Assembly (NCBI GenBank): GCA_043228905.1
Contig: JBHGNT010000006.1
Span: 18,042,001-18,106,000 of the forward strand
DNA: 64,000 bases
Direction of reading: 5' to 3'
Source: Azolla caroliniana
Lineage: Eukaryota; Polypodiophyta
This document shows positions 32,132 through 40,638 of this stretch, piece after piece. How positions within the stretch are numbered: position 1 is the first letter of the stretch; every line of letters starts with the position of its first letter. Position numbers and translations under genes: made by a program. The notes beneath the pieces are model-generated. The model searched no databases and was not told the DNA's origin. It worked only from the letters and a program-made list of their open reading frames with translations.

Positions 32132-32320
32132 TTTTATTATATACGCCTGGTGAAAATAATGTATTTCGATACGCCTAAAAGATGGATTCTATATAAACCA
32201 ATGGATCTTGAGAAATCGTTGCTACTAGCTATTAGTTTATCGTCGATTAGTTTCCTCTTCTTATACCTTTCTCTGCTTTTCCTAGTCACTCATGAAATGG
32301 CACGTTGTCTATGTATTCGA
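32132..32320 (+). pseudogene. nad2: Mitochondrial nad2 exon 5 in NUMT
   Basis: The translation reads FYYIRLVKIMYFDTPKRW then ILYKPMDLEKSLLLAISLSS, matching the C-terminal exon of plant NADH dehydrogenase subunit 2 (complex I, proton-pumping membrane arm). Length to the CGA codon at 32318-32320 is 189 bases, about that of exon 5 in seed plants (188 as I remember it). CGA is a classic codon changed to the stop UGA by C-to-U editing, which would end the protein at the usual place (VTHEMA...). As a nuclear copy it is not expected to be expressed. Confidence 0.88.
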
Positions 32321-32777
32321 GTGGTCTCATTGAATCTCTTCACTTCGGGGTGGGGGTCCGCCCCCTTTTTTCCTGCCTGCTGCTTTTCGCTTTAGTTGCG
32401 GATGTATGTCGTGGACACACAGATAGATTCATTCCCTAATATCCCCGGCTCGGACGCCCGCCCTTTCTGGGTCCTCCTATCCCACGAATATGTTTGCAGG
32501 GTTAATCGGGTCGGACAGAGGGGTGTATTCACTATACTGAAAGACGACCAAAGTTGCTTGCCCAAAAGCAAGCAGCCCTCCGAACCAAAATGGCGCCCTC
32601 CTTAGGAAAATTGGTTTGAGGGAGAAAATGGTTGGTGGAAAGGTCAATTCGTTTCATTTCCATGGAAGAGGAGGGTACGAGCGGAGTTCTCTAGCCTAGG
32701 CAAAGCATCAGATATACATTTCGCTATCCATTAACAACAGTGAAAGCGTAAATCTTTTTCAGACCTAACCTATTGGG
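32321..32777. other. Mitochondrial spacer between nad2 exon 5 and trnY
   Basis: No coding signal recognised. I take it as intergenic mitochondrial DNA carried along in the NUMT. Confidence 0.5.
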
Positions 32778-32860
32778 TGGGAGAGGCAGGATTTGAACCT
32801 GCGTAGAAAACCTTCAACAGATTTACAGTCTGTCGCTTTTAACCACTCGGCCACTCTCCC
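32778..32860 (-). tRNA. trnY-GUA: Mitochondrial-type tRNA-Tyr (GUA), in NUMT
   Basis: On the minus strand the 83 bases fold as a complete type II tRNA. The acceptor GGGAGAG pairs with CTCTCCC. The D arm is followed by an anticodon arm with GACTGTAAATC (anticodon GUA), a long variable arm, and a T arm with GGTTCAAATCC and discriminator A. The sequence matches plant mitochondrial trnY and not the plastid version, which begins GGGTCGA. CCA is not encoded. It looks intact, but it is a nuclear copy of an organelle gene. Confidence 0.92.
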
Positions 32861-33313
32861 CGTTCAAAGTAAGCTTTGACTAACTTTCTGAGCGATTGGG
32901 AAGAGAGAAATCGATTAATCTACACGTCCTAACCCCTTCCAATACTAGCAGTCAGACTAACCAGTCGAAGATGGCCCTAGCCTTGCCTCGGTCATGCTTT
33001 ACTAGGCTTATACACATTTGCTTACGCTGTCCCCTCTTCAGCTCACCCCAGCCCCCATCTTGAGGGACGTTGCCCTCAAGACTTCACACCAAGTCTTTAT
33101 AGTCAAAGCGTGCTTGAGCAAGGTCAGGCAGAACCGTTGCCCGATGGGAACCTCCCCCATATTGCTATCGATGTCTTCATGTCGCATATCGACGAGACAA
33201 AGCGAAGGCCTTCATTGCATTGCATTGCATTGCTGCGACTTGTTGAAGAACCAACCTTTAACTCCCATGCATATGGAGGAGAGAGAAAAAGGGCAAAAAC
33301 CGAACAGACTTAG
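32861..33313. other. Mitochondrial spacer left of Gypsy-B
   Basis: No gene recognised. Contains a short CATTG repeat (about 33214-33233). It ends with the CTTAG target duplication of Gypsy-B (33309-33313). Confidence 0.45.
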
Positions 33314-33666
33314 TGTCACGGATCATAAACTCAAGAGACAACCAAGAAGATAACCAAATGGACAAGAAAGAAGATAGTACTAAAGGAAAGACTCCATAAC
33401 TGGTGTTGTTCACCTTGAATTCCTTCAAGGTGAACTCCTCTATTTATACTACATGGCATGCACACTTGTTGCACGCATGTGAATCTACAATAGAGCATGT
33501 AGGTATGCATGCATGTGCCAAGTGTAAATACTACAAGGGAGCAACTATGCACATGATGCTAGCAAAATAATAAGGACCAATTACATACATAACTAGTACT
33601 AGATATCTTGGTTAACTCATAATAGTAGATTATAACATGGTCGTGTCAAGAGTTCGAATCTTGACA
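33314..33666 (-). repeat. 3' LTR of Gypsy-B
   Basis: 353 bp, starts TGTCAAGATTCG on the minus strand, ends CGTGACA. Preceded on the minus strand by the purine-rich AAGAGGGGGGATAA. Confidence 0.95.
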
Positions 33667-36600
33667 TTATCCCCCCTCTTACGCCGCCTTCCCAAATCGG
33701 CCGCTGGTTTGTGGGGATATCGGTGATGAAAATCTTGGACGACCTCTAGGGCATTTTGTAAATTTGCCGATGGTTCCCATGTGGCCTCAGACATGGGGTA
33801 ACCCCTCCATAGGACGAGGTATTGCAAGTGTCGACGGTGCCAACGCGAGTCAAGGATTTGGTCGACCTCGTATTCCTCCCCTGTCGTCAACTGCACAGGT
33901 GGTGGTGGTGGGGCTTGACGTCCTGGGAGTTGTGAAGCATAATGGGGTTCGAGGAGGGAGACATGAAAAACATCGTGAATCCGGAAGTGGGATGGAAGGG
34001 CGAGCCGGAAGGCGACGGGATTGATGCACTCGATGATACGGAATGGTCCCAACTTCTTGTAATCAAGTTTCGCACATGGACGAGTAGTAGAGATGTGTCG
34101 ACGTAACAACCAGACCATGTCTCCAACGACAAAGTGTGGAGTGGAAGATCGATGGCGATCAGCCTGCTTCTTGTATCGTTCATTAGCAAGACTAAGCTCC
34201 AAGGATAAATCATGATGTACTTCTTCCAAAATGCGGGCACGATCCTCCGCCGAAGGGTTCACGGAAGTGGTAGGAAGGGAAATGTTGAAGCGAGGATGTA
34301 AACCATAGTTGGCAAAGAAGGGAGTGACGCCAGTCGATGCATGGAGAGAATTATTGTAGGCGAATTCCGCGAGCGAAAGTAAGTTGACCCAATCATCTTG
34401 TTGGTAACTAACCGAGCACCGAAGATACTGCTCAAGGATTTGGTTGACACGCTCCGTTTGCCCGTCAGTTTGGGGGTGATAAGCGGAGGACAACTTGACA
34501 GAGATGCCTAAAGTTTGTAGCAAGCGCTGCCAGAAGTGAGAGACAAACTGGGGTCCGCGATCCGAGATGACATCATCGGGGAGTCCATGCAAGCGTACTA
34601 CATTGTTGAGTAGGAGATGCACCATTCCTTCTCCGGAAATGGTTTTGGAGCATGGAGTGAAGTGAGCCATCTTCGTAAACCGATCGACAACGACCAACAC
34701 CGAGTCATAACTATTGACCAAGGGTAGATCAGTTATCAGGTCCATAGAGATAGAGGCCCAAGGACGACGAGGACATGGAAGCGGCTGTAGTAAGCCGTAT
34801 GGCCGATGATGAATGGCTTTGGAGCGAGCACAAACCTCACAACTCTTTATGTATTCTTTGACCAGCTTCCATGGTTGTGGCCACCAATACCCCCGAGAGA
34901 TTAGCTCGAGGGTTTTCGCGACCCCGAAATGACCTGCAAGTGGGTCATCGTGGCATTCCCGCAACACCCGGGTGCGACATGGGCCCTCTGGGACGTATAA
35001 GAGATGATCTCGGAACAACAAACCCTCTTGTATGGTGAAGGTGTCAAGATCCTTCCTTTTGGTCGCCTTGGAGGGGTTTTGCAGACTATCTCGAATCTCG
35101 TTGGCGAACGCATCGGTCTTGGATGCATCAGTGATTTGTTGGAGTAAAGAATCATCCTGCAACATACAAGTGGCAAACATATGCAATTGGTCGGGTTTCA
35201 ACAAACGTCTAGATTGTTGAGCGTAAGCAGCATCCCCAGGGCGGAGTGCAAGGTCAGCTCGGCGAGAAAGGGCATCAGCCTTCCCATGTTGGCCACCAGG
35301 TCGAAATACAATCTCAAAATCGTAGTCAGCGAGAAATGTTGACCAACGGGCCTGCCTTCGATTCAAAGTACGAGTGGTGGAAAAATAAACTAAATTTTTA
35401 TGATCAGTCACTACCTGGACACGATGTTGTGCGCCGGCCAAGTAGGGTCGCCATTCTTCAAAGGCAGCAATGATAGCAGCAAGCTCCTTGTCGTAAATGG
35501 GATAATTGATTTCGGATGCCGTAAATTTTCGGGAATAGTAAGCCACTGGGTGCATTAGGTTGTTGTCGTCTGCTTGGGATAAGATGGCGCCAATGGCAAA
35601 GTCAGAGGCATCGGTTTCGACTTGGAAGGGTTTTGTGGGGTCGGCATGTAGCAGCACCGGGGCAGTGATGAATGCGTGTTTGAGTGAGTCGAACGCATTT
35701 TGTGCCTCCGAGGTCCATAAAAATGGAGTGCCCTTATGGGTGAGAGCGATAAGAGGTTGTGCTAGGGTGGAAAACCCCTTGATGAAGCGACGGTAAAAAT
35801 TTGCGAAGCCGAGGAAGGATTGCACATCTTTAAGTCGCCTTGGAGTCGCCCACGCCTGAATGACAGAGACCTTCTTCATATCCATGGTGATGCCAGTGGA
35901 CGAGATGATGTAGCCCAGAAATTCGATCGAGGTACGGTCGAACTCGCATTTCTCGCCTTTGGCATAAAGGCCATGCTCGCGAAGTTTGGCCAGAACTAAT
36001 TGGACTTGGCGAGTGTGCTCCTCCATGTTTGGCGAGAAAATGAGAATATCATCGAGGTAAATGACAACAAAAAGATCAAGATATTCCCGGAAAATATCGT
36101 TCATCATATGTTGAAAAACTGCGGGAGCGTTAGTAAGACCAAAAGGCATTACCTTGTATTCGAAATGCCCATACCGTGTTCGAAATGCGGTTTTCCATTC
36201 ATCCCCCGGCTTGATGCGTACTAGATTGTACGCGCCACGCAGATCAACTTTGGAGAAGACACGCGCAACTCGGAGGCGATCAAGGAGTTCGGGGATCAGA
36301 GGTAGCGGATAGCGGTTGCGCACAGTGAGTTTGTTGAGACCTCGGTAGTCGACGCATAAGCGTAGAGAGCCGTCCTTCTTCTTCACAAATAAAATGGGGG
36401 CCCCGGCTGGTGACTTAGAAGGTTGAATAAAGCCTTTCGCGAGGTTCTCATCAAGATACACACGAAGGGCCTTCAACTCTGGTGCAGACAACGCATATAG
36501 AGGACCAAAGGGTGGACACGCACCTTCTTGAAGATCAATCGGACAGTCGTAGAGCCGATGTTCAGGCAACCGATCAGCATTACATTTTTCAAATACGTCG

Positions 36601-37178
36601 GAGAAGTGTTGGTATTTTTCGGGAATAACATGGAGTGTGTTAGAAATGGCGCCACAAACAAACCCATCCTGGACGAATGATGGGGTAGTCAATTCGGAGT
36701 CGACCGTCTCCGAAGGATAGGAAACTGAATTTACCTTCATACTTTTGCACGAGCATCTTGGCTTGCTAAATGTGATCGAGCGGTTGCACCAATCTACTAT
36801 TGGATTGTGCGCCTCCAACCACGTTAGTCCTAAGACGATCGGATGTCGAGGAGATGCGATGAGGTAAAAGGTGAGCTCCTCTTGGTGTGAGCCCACCCGA
36901 AGCCCTAATGGGATTGTAGCTTGAGTAATTGCACCTGACGAGAGGACGCACCCGTCGATGGCTTCAACTGGAATGGGTTTTGAGAGGCCAACGACAGGTA
37001 CGCCATGTGCTTGGGCAAACGCGACGTCGATGAAGCAAGAAGATGCCCCAGAATCAAGTAAAGCAACAGACTGAATGGAACTAGAGTTAAACGAAAGCCA
37101 TACCTCCAATGTGAAATTGCCTGATGGTCCGGCAATGGAACCAAGAGAATGTGGGCGACGGGAGATGTCCAGTTGCAT
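33630..37178 (-). CDS. Gypsy-B pol
   Basis: 1182 residues from an ATG at 37178-37176, five bases after the gag stop (TAG-GAGCC-ATG), in the -1 frame relative to gag. Protease LLDSGASSCF (about 41-50); RT with VDYRGLNKLTVRNRY and IYLDDILIF (about 374); RNase H ETDASDFAIGAIL; integrase finger HDDPLAGHFG...CEVCAR; core SMDLITDLP, SDRGPQFVSHFW; chromodomain YEVDQILDSRW to SEATWEPSANL near the end. It reads 37 bases into the 3' LTR before stopping. No defect seen. A fused product by frameshift is an alternative to restart at the ATG. Confidence 0.95.
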   Translation of the reverse strand: MQLDISRRPHSLGSIAGPSGNFTLEVWLSFNSSSIQSVALLDSGASSCFIDVAFAQAHGVPVVGLSKPIPVEAIDGCVLSSGAITQATIPLGLRVGSHQEELTFYLIASPRHPIVLGLTWLEAHNPIVDWCNRSITFSKPRCSCKSMKVNSVSYPSETVDSELTTPSFVQDGFVCGAISNTLHVIPEKYQHFSDVFEKCNADRLPEHRLYDCPIDLQEGACPPFGPLYALSAPELKALRVYLDENLAKGFIQPSKSPAGAPILFVKKKDGSLRLCVDYRGLNKLTVRNRYPLPLIPELLDRLRVARVFSKVDLRGAYNLVRIKPGDEWKTAFRTRYGHFEYKVMPFGLTNAPAVFQHMMNDIFREYLDLFVVIYLDDILIFSPNMEEHTRQVQLVLAKLREHGLYAKGEKCEFDRTSIEFLGYIISSTGITMDMKKVSVIQAWATPRRLKDVQSFLGFANFYRRFIKGFSTLAQPLIALTHKGTPFLWTSEAQNAFDSLKHAFITAPVLLHADPTKPFQVETDASDFAIGAILSQADDNNLMHPVAYYSRKFTASEINYPIYDKELAAIIAAFEEWRPYLAGAQHRVQVVTDHKNLVYFSTTRTLNRRQARWSTFLADYDFEIVFRPGGQHGKADALSRRADLALRPGDAAYAQQSRRLLKPDQLHMFATCMLQDDSLLQQITDASKTDAFANEIRDSLQNPSKATKRKDLDTFTIQEGLLFRDHLLYVPEGPCRTRVLRECHDDPLAGHFGVAKTLELISRGYWWPQPWKLVKEYIKSCEVCARSKAIHHRPYGLLQPLPCPRRPWASISMDLITDLPLVNSYDSVLVVVDRFTKMAHFTPCSKTISGEGMVHLLLNNVVRLHGLPDDVISDRGPQFVSHFWQRLLQTLGISVKLSSAYHPQTDGQTERVNQILEQYLRCSVSYQQDDWVNLLSLAEFAYNNSLHASTGVTPFFANYGLHPRFNISLPTTSVNPSAEDRARILEEVHHDLSLELSLANERYKKQADRHRSSTPHFVVGDMVWLLRRHISTTRPCAKLDYKKLGPFRIIECINPVAFRLALPSHFRIHDVFHVSLLEPHYASQLPGRQAPPPPPVQLTTGEEYEVDQILDSRWHRRHLQYLVLWRGYPMSEATWEPSANLQNALEVVQDFHHRYPHKPAADLGRRRKRGDNVKIRTLDTTML

Positions 37179-37183
37179 GGCTC

Positions 37184-38200
37184 CTACTGCAACCGAACGA
37201 TGTCGTTTTCCGGATGTTGGGGTCCGTTAGCTCGATGGAATTGTGGGCGAGTACTCCTAGGACAATGGCGAACGACATGACCGGAGGCGCCACAATACAT
37301 GCACAAGCCATTAGCCCGCCGAAATTGTCGTTCAGCATCAGTCAATGGCCGAAATCGGGCTTGATCAATTTCCATGGGGACAGGAGCATCTGCCGAAGTA
37401 GGCGAGTGTGAGTATGCTTGGGGTTGTATGACCGGGGCGTGGCGTGGAAGTGAATGAGGTGGAACCCAAGTCCGGCGCTCTTCTTGGCGAAATTCGAAAA
37501 GACGATTGTCACAATGGACTGCTTGTGAAATCGCTTGGGATAACGAGGTGGGCTCCGGAAAGTTTAAGAGAAGATTCTTGACATTACTTCGAAGACCGCG
37601 CCGAAAGTGATCAACTAAAGCTTGATCATCCCAATTGACGTCGCATGCTAGTTGTCGAAATTCGGAAGCATAGACCGAAGCTGCACGTGAACCTTGTTCG
37701 AGTGCATAAATCTTGTTAAGAGCTGTACGTCGTCGGTCCGTCTCTCCAAATGTGGCCTCTAACTCGGCGAGGAAGGCGGGAAAGTCCTCCAATAAAGGTG
37801 ATGAGGTTTCTACCAATGGTGCAAACCAAGCTTGGGCCGGACCGGAGAGAAGGGTGCCCACAAGACCGACTTGTCGAAGACCATCTCCATAACGTTGAGG
37901 TTGTAGCCGAATGATAAGTCGAACTTGGTTGATGAACCCTCGGAAACGCGACCTCGTTCCATCAAATTTTTCTGGGAGGCTAACCTTAGGCTCAAGAAAC
38001 TGTGACGAAGCTAGGCTAGATGTTGGTAGAAGATCGGGCTCTAGGCTAGGTTGTTGTGGGAGACTAGGGTTCGGGGGTTGTGAGGATAAGGAGGTACCGA
38101 CTTGAAGTTCTTGTAAAGAATTTCGAAGAGCTTCATTTTCAAGTTGTAGTTGTCGTAAGGCTACCATTATTTGGCCTAACTCACTAGTTGAGTCGGACAT
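37184..38200 (-). CDS. Gypsy-B gag
   Basis: 338 residues from ATG 38200-38198. N-terminal coiled coil (LRQLQLENEALRNSLQELQ), gag core (KFDGTRSRFRGFINQVRLII; SGPAQAWFAPLVETSSPLL), zinc knuckle CMYCGASGHVVRHC near residue 300. Same architecture as Gypsy-A gag. It ends TAG at 37186-37184; the pol ATG is five bases on. Confidence 0.94.
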   Translation of the reverse strand: MSDSTSELGQIMVALRQLQLENEALRNSLQELQVGTSLSSQPPNPSLPQQPSLEPDLLPTSSLASSQFLEPKVSLPEKFDGTRSRFRGFINQVRLIIRLQPQRYGDGLRQVGLVGTLLSGPAQAWFAPLVETSSPLLEDFPAFLAELEATFGETDRRRTALNKIYALEQGSRAASVYASEFRQLACDVNWDDQALVDHFRRGLRSNVKNLLLNFPEPTSLSQAISQAVHCDNRLFEFRQEERRTWVPPHSLPRHAPVIQPQAYSHSPTSADAPVPMEIDQARFRPLTDAERQFRRANGLCMYCGASGHVVRHCPRSTRPQFHRANGPQHPENDIVRLQ

Positions 38201-38237
38201 AGCTATGGCTTATGAGAGGGAGAGCTATGAGGATGGG

Positions 38238-38248
38238 AAGGTGAACAA
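38238..38248 (-). promoter_or_regulatory. Self-complementary primer-binding site of Gypsy-B
   Basis: On the minus strand TTGTTCACCTT lies two bases after the 5' LTR. It is exactly complementary to AAGGTGAACAA at 38353-38343 in the LTR, which begins 32 bases after the TATA box (TATAAATA at 38385-38378). Eleven paired bases. Confidence 0.7.
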
Positions 38249-38250
38249 AC

Positions 38251-38603
38251 TGTCACGGATCATAAACTCAAGAGACAACCAAGAAGATAACCAAATGGAC
38301 AAGAAAGAAGATAGTACTAAAGGAAAGACTCCATAACTGGTGTTGTTCACCTTGAATTCCTTCAAGGTGAACTCCTCTATTTATACTACATGGCATGCAC
38401 ACTTGTTGCACGCATGTGAATCTACAATAGAGCATGTAGGTATGCATGCATGTGCCAAGTGTAAATACTACAAGGGAGCAACTATGCACATGATGCTAGC
38501 AAAATAATAAGGACCAATTACATACATAACTAGTACTAGATATCTTGGTTAACTCATAATAGTAGATTATAACATGGTCGTGTCAAGAGTTCGAATCTTG
38601 ACA
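38251..38603 (-). repeat. 5' LTR of Gypsy-B
   Basis: 353 bp, identical by eye to the 3' copy. On the minus strand TATAAATA (38385-38378) is followed by a hairpin whose arms GTTCACCTTGAA and TTCAAGGTGAAC flank four bases; the second arm overlaps the self-primer. A tRNA-like segment with B-box GAGTTCGAATCTTG is on the plus strand at 38542-38603, repeated at 33605-33666. Confidence 0.95.
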
Positions 38604-38623
38604 CTTAGAAGTCGTTGAAAGGA

Positions 38624-38781
38624 ATATTTGAGCATGATTCTTTCACGCTTCTTCTAGAGATCTTTCCTGTTAACGCAACTATTATTTTGCCCATTCATGG
38701 AGTTTTGTTTAGTACTTTCAAATAATATTATTATCTACTGCTAGTATGTAACGTGGGTTGGCTCGGTTTACCTAGTGTTAT
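38624..38781 (+). pseudogene. nad2: Mitochondrial nad2 exon 1 in NUMT
   Basis: The translation FEHDSFTLLLEIFPVNATII then LPIHGVLFSTFK, stop, YYYLLLVCNVGWLGLPSV matches the N-terminus of plant NAD2, especially versions known from seed-free plants that begin MLEHDF. The start codon is ATA where ATG is expected. One in-frame TAA sits at about codon 33. Several residues (P for L, S for L) fit unedited C-to-U sites. The exon ends GTTAT before GTGTCT, close to the known intron position nad2i156. Confidence 0.8.
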
Positions 38782-40257
38782 GTGTCTAGGAAGGCACGTT
38801 CTGGGATGCGGGGGTTGAAAGCCATCGCTCGGATGGACTCCCTAACTGGCAGGGATCGGACTACTGCCAAACACCATAACATGGGGACTATCCGCTCGCC
38901 GCAGGGCTAGTCGTACGCAACAGGAGCAAGGTAACTCCCCCAGTTTGTAGAATGTTCCGGGAGGCACTTGAGTCCGAACGCTATTATTCATGTGCGACCA
39001 ACCCTCCGAGAGTAACTGTAATAAGCAGGTTCTGTGTACGCAGTACCAAACGGCGAGTCAACTACCAGACGCGCAACCTAGGGATCACCCGAATGGACTC
39101 TATAAAGATTGACTTCAATATAAGTAGAGCATAGCCGCCCAATCCTTAAAGATCGAGGCTTTGTTGGCCCGTACGGGTGAAAGATCCTGTCATAATGTAC
39201 TCCGGAAATTACACCAGGCAACCCAAGTCGAGCATGCGACAATGCCCCCATGAAGAGCTCCGAGGAAAGGGAGGTAGATGATAGTGTGATATTCTGTAAA
39301 CGGACACGCAGAAGTGTCCCCGACAGGTGTACTACACCTAGCGAAAAAGAAAGAAATCGTACGTGGTGGGATAAGCGAATTAGGAGAATGCAGTTGACAG
39401 ACTGGGAAATTTCCCGACCGAATCTCATATGAGACAACTGGAGTAAGCTGCTTGCTGCTTTGGGGCTGGCTACTTCTACAGCCGAGGAACCGGCGGACGA
39501 TGGAACCTTAGCAAATGGAATGGGCGAAATGGAGATACCTACTCCTGTGAGTCATAGAGAATATACGCTCCGGAACTTGCTCTCCGACCTATACAGTGAT
39601 GGTAAGTAGGTCACTCTTGTAGTCAGACTAGCAAGTCGAGCCGCTCGCAAACAAAACTTCTCCAGCCAAGCCAAGCCAAGCCAGGATTGTCCTAAACGTA
39701 AGCCCTGGACACACAACAATAGACATTCTATACTTCCCCCAACAAGCAAGAAAGAAGTGGATAGCTACGCTTGACTCGCTGAGCAAGATGCATTGTGACT
39801 GGATTCCCCCCTGACGAGCCTCACTATAAGTCCTAGAGTAGTGCGGTATGGTAAAGCAACACGGCTAGCCTTCCAGAGACCCGAACTCACTGAAAGCCAA
39901 ATGGAGCCAGCGGGACTTCCGTAGTCAAATAATCGTCCGGGAATCTTTGGTTCAAAATACGGACCTTCGGCCTTCTTTCGTAGAGTGAAGGGCGTGGGTG
40001 AAACTTTTGCTGAATGAAGGACACAAGCAAGGTCGGTTGGTAATTTTGAAGCGAACTCGCGTCTAGACATAGTAAATAGAACTTGAATTCAGGCAACTAA
40101 GCCACGTACTCTGAACACATAAACCAGTGTTCGATTTGAAAGGTTCGCTTGTTCCCGTGAATCTCCAGCAGAAGTCATCACAAACGAGCCACATGCGGGG
40201 AAACTTGCACATGTGGTTCTGACCAGAGAGGGAAGACCTACCCCATCGGTTTCTAAT
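38782..40257 (+). other. Mitochondrial nad2 intron 1 (nad2i156, group II)
   Basis: 1476 bp between exons 1 and 2. It starts GTGTC, ends AAT (boundaries can shift two bases because AT is repeated) and has a 34-base domain V at 40186-40219 (GAGCCACATG...CATGTGGTTC, AGC triad present) with a domain VI-like stretch after it. No intron-encoded maturase frame seen. Confidence 0.82.
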
Positions 40258-40638
40258 AACCATCGTACCAGTCGCTGCTGGCGCACCCATAACGTTTGCT
40301 AATCTACCATATAATAATGGTATGAAAGACAATTCAACATATTTTCGCGAAATATTGCCACTATTAAGTACGGCTAGTACTATTGTTACGTGTTTGGATT
40401 ATTTTAAACGGGAGAGGTTGAATGCTTCTGAATCCATTGTATTAACTTTACCTTCCACTCGCAGTATGCCTTTCATGGTCTTGGCCTACGATTCAATTGC
40501 CATGTATTTAGCTATCGAGCCTTAAAGTTCATGTTTTCATGTGATCGCAGCCTTGAAGAGAGACTCTGAATTTTTCATGGAAGCCGGCCTAAAATATTCT
40601 ATTTCAGGTGCATTCTCCTCCGGAATATTATTGTTTGG
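40258..40638 (+). pseudogene. nad2: Mitochondrial nad2 exon 2 in NUMT
   Basis: Joins exon 1 in phase (GTT AT/A ACC). The reading ITIVPVAAGAPITFANLPYN, then LPLLSTASTIVTCLDYFKRE, then STRSMPFMVLAYDSIAMYLA matches NAD2 transmembrane segments. One in-frame TAA stands where plants have CAA (AIEP, stop, SS for AIELQSL). Many S and P codons sit where editing would give L. It ends GTTTGG before GTACGAC, close to position nad2i542 and in the right phase. Confidence 0.85.

Larger units (their letters stand above)
33314..38603 (-). mobile_element. Gypsy-B: complete chromovirus, minus strand
   Basis: 5290 bp. Two 353-bp LTRs (33314-33666, 38251-38603) show no difference by eye, and the target duplication CTTAG is at 33309-33313 and 38604-38608. 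Gag and pol are both open. The pol ends with a chromodomain. The self-primer architecture is the same as in Gypsy-A although the bases differ. It lies in the mitochondrial block 20 bases upstream of the nad2 exon 1 start. Very young, probably competent. Confidence 0.96.

Noticed and set aside
32778-32860. Reading the tRNA-Tyr as plastid trnY
   Set aside because: Plastid trnY has a different acceptor and D arm (GGGTCGA start). The sequence and the nad2 neighbours fit the mitochondrial gene.
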